NCBI GenBank assembly: GCA_002715545.1
Contig: PAZI01000026.1
Coordinates: forward strand, 13,230 to 21,370
Reading direction: 5' to 3'
Length of the DNA: 8,141 nt
Source: Methanobacteriota archaeon
GTDB lineage: Archaea; Thermoplasmatota; Poseidoniia; Poseidoniales; SP79
Shown here: one piece after another, positions 1 to 5,542 of the stretch
Position numbering within the stretch: the first letter of the stretch is position 1
How the letters are laid out: every line of letters starts with the position of its first letter
Translations under genes and position numbers: made by a program
The notes under the pieces: generated by a model
What the model saw: only the letters and a program-made list of their open reading frames with translations
Told to the model about the DNA's origin: nothing
The model's database searches: none

Positions 1-207
1 GTACTAGGCCGTGGCGATGCAACTGAACCCGAATCTCTTGATAGGTGCATGGATGTTCTCATTAATCTGGGGAGCATTGATCACGCCCTCAAGCGTGCAC
101 ATGATTCGCACGACCTTGCCATTGAATGCCTCTCGGTCCTGCCAGAAGGCAAAGCGAAGGAATTCCTCACCACTCTAACTCATCATCAACTTGAACGAGA
201 AGCGTAA
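1..207 (+). CDS. Polyprenyl (probably geranylgeranyl) diphosphate synthase, C-terminal fragment
   Basis: The first frame is open from base 1 to a TAA at 205-207, giving 68 residues with no start in the window, so this is the 3' end of a gene entering from the left. The peptide has the pattern of the C-terminal helices of E-type (trans) isoprenyl diphosphate synthases: a VLGRGDATEPESLDRCMDVL stretch, then GSIDHA, a helix holding AIECLSVLPEGKAKEFL, and a final LEREA. The family typically shows 'GAI.yA', 'A...L..LP....+..L' and a closing 'R' here. In archaea such enzymes condense IPP with allylic diphosphates to make GGPP, the C20 precursor of ether lipids. The Asp-rich catalytic motifs lie outside the window, so chain length and activity cannot be judged. 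It converges on the EF-2 gene with only 5 bp between stop codons. Confidence 0.8.
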   Translation, partial: VLGRGDATEPESLDRCMDVLINLGSIDHALKRAHDSHDLAIECLSVLPEGKAKEFLTTLTHHQLEREA

Positions 208-212
208 TTGCA

Positions 213-2414
213 TCAATCTGCATAGTATGATTGGCCGGGAACCTCGAGTTTGAGCCCCTTTCGTTGTCGAATGCTAATCACGACATCATTCATCATGCCA
301 GGGGGTACCGGCTTGAACCCCTCGTTCTCGGTATTCCATATGGCTCGCCCTTGGCTAGCTGCACGAATGTCATTCGAGAAGCCAAATGTCTCTGCAACGG
401 GAATCTTGCCTATGACTGTAGTGCTGCTTCCCTCGGCTGGCATGTCGTCAATCACTCCTCGACGTTGTGAGATTTCACGTGTCACTTGACCGAGCCAATC
501 GTTCGGAACTGTAACGTAGATCTTCTGAATAGGTTCCAAGATGACCGTCTTGGCTCGCACCATTGCTCCCTTGGTTGCATTTCGCATAGCGGGGATGACT
601 TGGGCAGGTCCTCGGTGGATTGCATCTTCGTGGAGTTTGGCATCTACAAGTCGAACCATGACGCCCATCATTGGTTCCTCTGCTAGGGGTCCTTTCTTGC
701 AGACCTCTCGAAAGGCTTCCATAAGAAGTTCCTTTGTCTCGTGAAGATATTGTATCCCCTTCGTGTCGTTAACGAGAACGGAAGTGCCATGCACAAGATA
801 AGTCTTGGTCATCAGATCCTTGTCCATTCCGTGCTCGGCACATAATCTCCCAAACGCCTTTCCATCTTTGATGGTCCCGTCCGGAATCTCTCCCTTACGA
901 ATCGCGTTGACGAATTGCTCTGGAAGTGACTCGACTTCGACATAGAACCTGTTGTGTCGATTTGGAGACTTGCCTTCAAATGGACTCCCCCTGTTCTCAC
1001 CGGCAACGCATTCACGGTAAACGACGATTGGCGAGGAGATGTTGACGGCAATACCCTGTTCCTCTTCGATTCGATATGTTGTAATCTCAAGATGTAGTTC
1101 ACCCATGCCTGCAAGCAGAGATTCACCAGTTTCGTTATTGATCGACACCTCGAGTGATGCATCTGCTTTGGCCAATGAACGAAGGGCGGATAGGAATTTT
1201 GGCAGATCCTTGAGAGATTTAGGCTCGACAGCCACGGTCACGACTGGATCGGTGTAATGGCGTATTGCTTCAAACCCTGTGATGTCTGGGTCTCTAACAA
1301 TTGTGACTCCGGCAGCAGCAGAACGTACTCCTGTGACGGCAGCGATGTTTCCTGCACTGACTGAGGGTAATGAGATTCTGTCGGCTCCAACCATCATTGC
1401 GACCTGTTGGGTCCGTTCAGCTTTGGCAGCTCCTAGGGCATGAACACTCTCTCCCTGTCGTATCTCACCAGAGAATACTCGCCCAACAGCAACTTCGCCT
1501 GCGTGTTGGTCCATCCAAATCTTGGTGACCATCATTGAGAGCGGACCAGTTGGATCGCAGTTCACCATGGCTTGTCCCACTTCGCTCTCAAGATCACCCC
1601 TCCAGATATGTGGTATGCGATATTTCTGCGCTACGATAGGGGAGGGCAACATGGTGACAGCCATGTCGAGTAGAACTTCGTGAACGGGGGCCTTCTTTGC
1701 CAATTCATTTTGCCGCTCCTCATTGCAATGATTGTAGATGTCATTGAAATTGATTCCAGATCTCTGCATGAAGGGTACCGTGATACCCCAATTGTGGTAT
1801 GCTGACCCGAAGGCGACTGTGCCATCTGCTACATTCACTTGCCATTCCTTGCCAACATCCTCTGGAGCATTTTCCCGAATGAGTTTATTCACTTTGGCGA
1901 TTGTTTCCATGAATCTAGCTTGCATGTCTTCAGGAGTCACCTGCATCTCATTGATCAAACGGTCGACCTTGTTGATGAATAGGACCGGTTTTACCTTCTC
2001 TCGCAATGCCTGTCGAACGACCGTTTCAGTCTGTGGCATGGGGCCTTCGACAGCGCAGACAAGAATGTAACATCCATCAACCGCTCTCATGGCCCGGGTC
2101 ACGTCACCTCCAAAGTCAACGTGGCCTGGAGTATCAATCAGGTTGATGAGATAGTCTTCCTCATCGATGCTATGCACCATCGAGGCACTCGCAGCGTTGA
2201 TGGTGATACCACGTGCAGACTCTTGATCATCAAAATCGAGCACCCTGCCTTTTCCAGCTAGATCCTCTGACATCATACCTGCTCCAGCAATCAGATTATC
2301 GGAGAGGGTGGTCTTGCCATGGTCTATGTGGGCTGCAATACAGACGTTGCGAATATTCTCGTGTAGTCCCATAATCTCTGATGCTCGACGTATGTTGTCT
2401 TCCTTACGACCCAT
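213..2414 (-). CDS. fusA: Translation elongation factor 2 (aEF-2)
   Basis: Ribosomal translocase GTPase, 733 residues, the normal archaeal length. The G domain shows G1 AHIDHGKTT (28-36), G2 RGITI (68-72), G3 DTPGH (94-98), G4 NKVD (148-151) and a G5-like GSA (203-205). Domain II follows from about residue 290 (GPLSMMVTKI...), and domain III carries GMGELHLEI (436-444). Domain IV holds the diphthamide loop LHEDAIHRGPAQVIPA, where H600 corresponds to the modified histidine of archaeal and eukaryotic EF-2. The protein ends in an aromatic SYYAD tail. An ATG start gives the expected MGRKEDNIRRASEIM N-terminus. It is the last gene of the rps12-rps7-fusA operon, 62 nt after rps7; I see neither a strong Shine-Dalgarno nor a clear TATA element in that spacer (2415-2476), so cotranscription is likely. 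Nothing suggests it is damaged. Confidence 0.98.
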   Translation of the reverse strand: MGRKEDNIRRASEIMGLHENIRNVCIAAHIDHGKTTLSDNLIAGAGMMSEDLAGKGRVLDFDDQESARGITINAASASMVHSIDEEDYLINLIDTPGHVDFGGDVTRAMRAVDGCYILVCAVEGPMPQTETVVRQALREKVKPVLFINKVDRLINEMQVTPEDMQARFMETIAKVNKLIRENAPEDVGKEWQVNVADGTVAFGSAYHNWGITVPFMQRSGINFNDIYNHCNEERQNELAKKAPVHEVLLDMAVTMLPSPIVAQKYRIPHIWRGDLESEVGQAMVNCDPTGPLSMMVTKIWMDQHAGEVAVGRVFSGEIRQGESVHALGAAKAERTQQVAMMVGADRISLPSVSAGNIAAVTGVRSAAAGVTIVRDPDITGFEAIRHYTDPVVTVAVEPKSLKDLPKFLSALRSLAKADASLEVSINNETGESLLAGMGELHLEITTYRIEEEQGIAVNISSPIVVYRECVAGENRGSPFEGKSPNRHNRFYVEVESLPEQFVNAIRKGEIPDGTIKDGKAFGRLCAEHGMDKDLMTKTYLVHGTSVLVNDTKGIQYLHETKELLMEAFREVCKKGPLAEEPMMGVMVRLVDAKLHEDAIHRGPAQVIPAMRNATKGAMVRAKTVILEPIQKIYVTVPNDWLGQVTREISQRRGVIDDMPAEGSSTTVIGKIPVAETFGFSNDIRAASQGRAIWNTENEGFKPVPPGMMNDVVISIRQRKGLKLEVPGQSYYAD

Positions 2415-2476
2415 AACTCATGACTCTGACCGGGCGACTCGACAACGGTTGATGAACGATTCGGGTTCACAGGCCC

Positions 2477-3124
2477 TCATCGTGCGCTCGCTGCTATGCG
2501 CTCAACTTCCTCACGCTTAGCCACTGCAAAGGATGCAACATCTCCTTCAGATGCCCGAAGAATCTCCGTGATGATGCATTCAGTCAACGATTTTTTCGAT
2601 TTGAAAGTACCTTGAGCTGACCCTTTAGTGAGGTTCCTGATAGCTAGGTCAAGGCGTCGCGAGGGACTGGTGTCCACTGCCTTTGGTTGACTGACTGCCC
2701 CAAACCTGATGCGAGTCACCTCTTCCATGGGAGCCGCGTGACAGATTGCATCAACCAGAACTTGTAGTGGATTTTCCTGTTTCATCTCGTGGATTCGTTC
2801 CAAGGATTGGCGGAAGGCCTTGGTTGCGGCCATCTTTTTGCCCGTGTACTTCCCCGAGCGCATGAGGCCATTGATGCACCGCTCAATCAGAGAAAGGCGC
2901 TGTTTTCCGAACCACGCATTGGCATGCCTTCCACCTGAATGGGGGACTCCGACTGTTGTGAGGTTGATGTAAGGCGCAAGGCCTTGATCATGACACATGA
3001 CCTCGGTAGCATCCCATTTGCCGAAGACCAATGTTCCTATACCCCTGATGGGAAGAACTTCTTCAATTACTTCTTCCGCATTCTCCTCCTCTACAGGTTC
3101 GGAATCTTCAATCTCAGCCGACAT
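2477..3124 (-). CDS. rps7: 30S ribosomal protein uS7
   Basis: Small-subunit protein that binds the 16S rRNA 3' major domain and lies at the mRNA exit/E-site region. It has the archaeal uS7 layout: a variable acidic N-terminal extension (about 25 residues rich in Glu), then GLAPYINLTTVGVPHSGGRH, a helix with GLMRSGKYTGKKMAA, NPLQVLVDAI, KAVDTSPSRRLD, and the usual closing block KREEVERIAASAR. The longest reading starts at GTG 3133, but I chose ATG 3124 (215 aa): a GGTGA Shine-Dalgarno at 3130-3134 sits 5 nt before it, and the GTG is part of that site. The SD also contains the rps12 stop codon, so translation is coupled. One oddity is that the usual PREE motif reads PMEE here. Confidence 0.95.
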   Translation of the reverse strand: MSAEIEDSEPVEEENAEEVIEEVLPIRGIGTLVFGKWDATEVMCHDQGLAPYINLTTVGVPHSGGRHANAWFGKQRLSLIERCINGLMRSGKYTGKKMAATKAFRQSLERIHEMKQENPLQVLVDAICHAAPMEEVTRIRFGAVSQPKAVDTSPSRRLDLAIRNLTKGSAQGTFKSKKSLTECIITEILRASEGDVASFAVAKREEVERIAASAR

Positions 3125-3129
3125 GGCAT

Positions 3130-3134
3130 TCACC
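3130..3134 (-). promoter_or_regulatory. Shine-Dalgarno of rps7 overlapping rps12 stop
   Basis: On the minus strand GGTGA lies 5 nt before ATG 3124 and includes the rps12 TGA stop (3130-3132). It matches the archaeal anti-SD target GGAGGTGATC. It decides the rps7 start and lets ribosomes finishing rps12 reinitiate on rps7. Confidence 0.7.
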
Positions 3135-3570
3135 GTACAGGTTTCTCTTTTCGACCTCGGACCATCTCATCGAGTGAGACCCCATTGACTTGAATCACCT
3201 TGTATCTGACGCCGGGAATATCACCATAGGAACGTCCCATACGTCCTCCAATACCTTCTACGAGCACTTCATCATGCTCGTCAATGAAATTGATTGCACC
3301 ATCACCCGGTGCAAAAGCGGTGAGTTTGTTTCCAGTGCGGATGAGGTTAATCTTCACTGCTTTGCGAATGCCTGAGTTCGGTTGCTTGGCTTCAACACCG
3401 ACCTTCTCAACGACGATGCCCTTGGCCTGTGTGCTCCCTCGTAGGGGGTCATGCTTCAGAACACCCCCCTGTCGCCTCTTCAGCTCACGTTTCTTGTAGC
3501 GGCGATCGGCCCACTGAGCCTTCTGACGGTCGCGCTTAATCTTAGCACCTGCAAACAGACCGCGACCCAT
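3130..3570 (-). CDS. rps12: 30S ribosomal protein uS12
   Basis: Decoding-centre protein of the small subunit, 146 residues, the usual archaeal size. The start chosen is ATG 3570, giving the characteristic [11 protein letters not shown]-terminus; an open frame continues upstream to 3675 but that 35-residue extension has no family counterpart. An AGGTG Shine-Dalgarno sits 5 nt before this ATG. Conserved blocks seen: [20 protein letters not shown] (41-60), the decoding loop [20 protein letters not shown] (61-80), [20 protein letters not shown] (85-104), [14 protein letters not shown] (112-125) and VNGVSL (128-133). It is the first gene of the rps12-rps7-fusA operon. The genes that often precede it in archaea (RNA polymerase subunits, L30e, NusA) are absent; a divergent UbiD-family gene lies upstream instead. 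Confidence 0.97.
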   Translation of the reverse strand: MGRGLFAGAKIKRDRQKAQWADRRYKKRELKRRQGGVLKHDPLRGSTQAKGIVVEKVGVEAKQPNSGIRKAVKINLIRTGNKLTAFAPGDGAINFIDEHDEVLVEGIGGRMGRSYGDIPGVRYKVIQVNGVSLDEMVRGRKEKPVR

Positions 3571-3575
3571 CAAAG

Positions 3576-3580
3576 CACCT
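3576..3580 (-). promoter_or_regulatory. Shine-Dalgarno of rps12
   Basis: AGGTG on the minus strand, followed by CTTTG and then ATG 3570. It fits the archaeal anti-SD sequence and rules in the internal Met as the true start rather than the upstream end of the open frame. Confidence 0.7.
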
Positions 3581-3603
3581 GAGCGATTTGCCGACCGTGG
3601 GCC

Positions 3604-3610
3604 ATTATAT
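3604..3610 (-). promoter_or_regulatory. Candidate TATA box (box A) for the rps12 operon
   Basis: Minus-strand ATATAAT lies 34-40 bp before ATG 3570. With the usual 25-27 bp from box centre to start site, transcription would begin near 3580-3582, right at the Shine-Dalgarno, giving a leader of about 10 nt. The preceding bases are not clearly purine-rich, so no BRE is evident. The element is nearly symmetric (ATTATAT on the plus strand) and could also serve the divergent UbiD gene with a leader of about 40 nt. Confidence 0.4.
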
Positions 3611-3631
3611 GAGGATGACGTATTAGCACCG

Positions 3632-3646
3632 CGTTGGCACCCAACG
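3632..3646. promoter_or_regulatory. Perfect 6-bp inverted repeat in the rps12/UbiD divergent spacer
   Basis: CGTTGG (3632-3637), spacer CAC, CCAACG (3641-3646). It lies 22 bp upstream of the candidate rps12 TATA box and 30 bp before the UbiD ATG. Position and symmetry suit an operator for a dimeric regulator, but a chance palindrome is possible. It also overlaps the spurious upstream extension of the uS12 frame, which supports that stretch being non-coding. Confidence 0.35.
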
Positions 3647-3676
3647 GATTGAAAGGCGCCAGCCAGTGGTTCCAAT

Positions 3677-4948
3677 ATGGCCTTCCGAGACCATCTTGCT
3701 CAGGCAGATGTCATCTCAGACCCTGTCTCCGTTGAATTAGGGATTCGTCGGTTGAGCATGCAGAGAGGCGATATTCCTCTGATATTTGATGAAATAATCG
3801 AGGCCACTGGGCAACGGGCTGCTGTGAATGTACTGACTCGATCGGCTCTGTGTCAAAAATGGGATTGCACACCTAGCGAACTTGGAGCAGCCATGATTGA
3901 GGCCCAGCATCATCCTGTTGAACCTGCTCATGTTGATTTCACAGATGCCCTATTCAACTACCTTGTATCTGATGATGTGGACCTGACAACGATTCCAGTG
4001 CCTTGGCACTTTGAGGAGGACCGTGGGAGGTACATGTCGGCAAGCATCATCATCGCCCAATATGCTGGACGTCGGAATCTCTCGTTTCACAGGATGTACG
4101 TCAGGAGTCCGAACACTACTGTTGCTAGACTCGTTCCTCGTCATCTATGCGAAATGGTTGAACAAGCAAGAGCCAACGGTGATGAAGTTCCGATTGCCGT
4201 GGTCAATGCTCCCGACCCCACAGTCTTGCTTGCTGCAGCCATGTCATTCGAGGATCACATCGACGAGTTGGAGATAGCTGCCCATTTGCATCAGCGATTG
4301 GTTGGTAGCGAACTTAACGTCTGCATTGCTCCTAATGGTATCACGGTCCCTTCAGATGCCGAGTATGTATGGCTTGGTTCAATAACTCTCGATGATGACC
4401 TTGAAGGTCCCTACGTTGACATTACAGGAACTCTTGATACTGAGCGCATGCAGCCAGTGATACGCTTCGATACTCAATATCAAAGAGAATCTCCAATCTT
4501 TCATGCATTGATCTCGTCAGGTGCTGAACACCGTACTCTGATGGGCCTTCCACGCGCGCCAATCATCCAGAATGCTGTCAACAGAGTCTGTCCATGTCAC
4601 GATGTCTCGCTCACTGCCGGTGGTAGTGGTTGGTTGTCAGTCGTCATTCAGATTACACCTAATCGGCCATCTGATGGACATGATGCAGTAATGGCTGCCT
4701 TTGCAGCTCATACTTCAGTCAAACAGGTCATTGCTGTGGATCAGGATATTGATCCTGAGGACCCAGTAGCCGTCGAGTGGGCTCTCATGACTAGGTGGCA
4801 GCCTGCTAAGGACACAATAATTCTTGAGAATCAGCGAGGCTCAAGTCTTGACCCTTCATGTAATTCAGATGGGACAACTTCAAAGATAGGTAAGGATGCG
4901 ACTATTCCTCTAGGGGTTGATCGCTCTCCCTTTGAGCGAGTCACCTGA
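3677..4948 (+). CDS. UbiD-family prenyl-FMN-dependent decarboxylase
   Basis: 423 residues covering a complete UbiD fold. The start at ATG 3677 gives a normal family N-terminus ([13 protein letters not shown]); no Shine-Dalgarno is visible before it. Family signatures: [11 protein letters not shown] (132-142), including N134 and R139, which match the prFMN/Mn-binding Asn and catalytic Arg region; EGPYVD (243-248), giving the catalytic acid pair E243 and D248; MGLPRAP (289-295); [16 protein letters not shown] (354-369); SSLDPS (389-394); and a closing [11 protein letters not shown]. UbiD enzymes (de)carboxylate unsaturated acids using prenylated FMN made by UbiX. In archaea one branch is trans-anhydromevalonate 5-phosphate decarboxylase of the modified mevalonate pathway; another acts in quinone synthesis. 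The EGP-x-x-D form and the nearby prenyl synthase fragment favour the isoprenoid role, but the substrate is not fixed by sequence alone. Its stop abuts the stop of the convergent small ORF. Confidence 0.92.
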   Translation: MAFRDHLAQADVISDPVSVELGIRRLSMQRGDIPLIFDEIIEATGQRAAVNVLTRSALCQKWDCTPSELGAAMIEAQHHPVEPAHVDFTDALFNYLVSDDVDLTTIPVPWHFEEDRGRYMSASIIIAQYAGRRNLSFHRMYVRSPNTTVARLVPRHLCEMVEQARANGDEVPIAVVNAPDPTVLLAAAMSFEDHIDELEIAAHLHQRLVGSELNVCIAPNGITVPSDAEYVWLGSITLDDDLEGPYVDITGTLDTERMQPVIRFDTQYQRESPIFHALISSGAEHRTLMGLPRAPIIQNAVNRVCPCHDVSLTAGGSGWLSVVIQITPNRPSDGHDAVMAAFAAHTSVKQVIAVDQDIDPEDPVAVEWALMTRWQPAKDTIILENQRGSSLDPSCNSDGTTSKIGKDATIPLGVDRSPFERVT

Positions 4949-4971
4949 TTACTTCTTTCCGATGTTTTCCA
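4949..4971 (+). terminator. Possible pyrimidine-rich terminator after the UbiD gene
   Basis: Directly after the UbiD TGA the plus strand is rich in T (runs TTCTTT and GTTTTCC). Archaeal intrinsic termination uses U-rich tracts without a required hairpin, so this could end the UbiD transcript, although it lies inside the 3' end of the opposing small ORF. No long unbroken T run is present. Confidence 0.25.
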
Positions 4972-5140
4972 CAATCTCTCGCAGGACTGCAGCAGTTCTG
5001 CTGAGTGCAGCACGTTGTCTCAATGTAGTGAGTCTCTCAAATACTGCTTCAGGCGGCGGGGTCTCTTGTGTCATACGTGTTCGCAGATGGCTAAAGCTAG
5101 TATGTGCTTCCATGTCATTGAGATGATTGCTATTGTTCAT
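4949..5140 (-). CDS. Small protein of unknown function, coupled to RHH regulator gene
   Basis: 63 residues from ATG 5140, which overlaps the TGA of the preceding RHH gene as ATGA; a purine-rich GAGAGGAG lies 12 nt upstream, rather far for a Shine-Dalgarno. Longer in-frame starts up to 5176 would overlap the RHH gene by 40 nt and are less likely; ATG 5113 and 5074 are shorter options. The N-terminal half is polar (Asn, His, Ser). After a PPP turn (28-30) the rest, 31-60, looks like one amphipathic helix with regular Leu/Val spacing and many Arg, ending in GKK. No signal peptide, membrane segment or cysteine is seen. I do not recognise the family. Its position suggests a role with the RHH protein, for example as partner, co-repressor or the second half of a toxin-antitoxin-like pair, but no toxin signature is visible. 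Confidence 0.6.
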   Translation of the reverse strand: MNNSNHLNDMEAHTSFSHLRTRMTQETPPPEAVFERLTTLRQRAALSRTAAVLREIVENIGKK

Positions 5141-5523
5141 TCTGGCACACTTCTCCTCTCTGTGATGTCTGACCAAGCGGCGTCGATTCGCTGGCGCTTG
5201 TTGAGTAGTTCCTCTTCACTTTGTAACTCCGCCATCAGGAGATGCTTGAGCGCCATTCCTACAATCGCATCTGCATTCCCTCCAAAGAGCGCTATCAAAT
5301 CCGTAAGGTGCTCGCGGGCACGTGCACTCAGCTCGATGCCACTGCTTGTTGAGCCAGGCATGGGGGCGTCAAGAGCCTCTTCAACTGCATTGCGGATGAA
5401 TTGCGTGCGGGTCATTGTCGGTCGCTGGACAGCAGCCTCGTCGATAGCCTCGATCAACGAAGGTGGCAGGCGAAGAGAGATAGTGCGTGCGAGTTCCCGG
5501 GATTGCATGACAATGTAATGCAT
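5137..5523 (-). CDS. Ribbon-helix-helix (CopG/Arc-type) DNA-binding protein
   Basis: Up to 128 residues. The N-terminal region 12-51 is a textbook RHH: beta strand ARTISLRLP, helix A PSLIEAIDEAAVQR, turn PTM, helix B TRTQFIRNAVEEAL. RHH proteins bind DNA as dimers, inserting the paired beta ribbon in the major groove. A Pro/Gly/Ser linker (53-61) leads to a second block, 62-100, whose predicted order (strand ELSAR, helix AREHLTDLIALFGG, helix ADAIVGMALKHLLMAEL) resembles a second RHH unit, followed by a charged tail. The start may be ATG 5523 or ATG 5508 (123 aa); the latter lies 27 bp from the centre of a TTATAA box, as expected for a leaderless archaeal mRNA, and keeps the whole RHH. Autorepression at the adjacent palindrome is likely. 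The downstream 63-aa gene overlaps by 4 nt. Confidence 0.85.
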   Translation of the reverse strand: MHYIVMQSRELARTISLRLPPSLIEAIDEAAVQRPTMTRTQFIRNAVEEALDAPMPGSTSSGIELSARAREHLTDLIALFGGNADAIVGMALKHLLMAELQSEEELLNKRQRIDAAWSDITERRSVPE

Positions 5524-5529
5524 TGCAAT
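5503..5529. promoter_or_regulatory. Candidate operator for the RHH protein
   Basis: A palindromic cluster. The core AATGCATT (5517-5524) is perfect, and pairing continues outward so that 7 of 9 base pairs match across 5512-5529. A further TTGCA at 5503-5507 is the inverse of TGCAA at 5524-5528. RHH dimers bind short, often clustered palindromic half sites. It lies just downstream of the TTATAA box with respect to the RHH gene, where bound repressor would block initiation, and at the upstream edge of the divergent TPR gene. Confidence 0.45.
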
Positions 5530-5532
5530 ACG

Positions 5533-5538
5533 TTATAA
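5533..5538. promoter_or_regulatory. Candidate TATA box in RHH/TPR divergent spacer
   Basis: TTATAA, self-complementary. For the minus strand its centre lies about 27 bp from ATG 5508, the spacing of archaeal leaderless promoters. For the plus strand it is too close to ATG 5543 (4 bp between) to drive that start, but could serve an in-frame GTG at 5567 about 31 bp away. Confidence 0.45.
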
Positions 5539-5542
5539 TTCT

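Noticed and set aside
1738..2070. 110-residue plus-strand frame within the EF-2 gene
   Set aside because: Antisense to highly conserved EF-2 sequence; composition typical of shadow translation.
3571..3675. N-terminal 35-residue extension of uS12 in an open frame to 3675
   Set aside because: No uS12 family counterpart, the region holds a TATA-like site and an inverted repeat, and ATG 3570 has a good Shine-Dalgarno and the canonical MGRGLFAG start.
5141..5176. Longer start (5176) for the 63-residue small protein
   Set aside because: It would overlap the RHH gene by 40 nt, while ATG 5140 gives the common ATGA coupling junction.
5015..5518. 167-residue plus-strand frame over the RHH gene and small ORF
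   Set aside because: Ser/Arg/Cys-rich shadow; the minus strand encodes a clear ribbon-helix-helix protein.
4949..5523. A classic toxin-antitoxin system
   Set aside because: The RHH part fits an antitoxin, but the small partner shows no RelE, PIN, MazF, HigB or other toxin signature, so only an unnamed regulator-partner pair is claimed.
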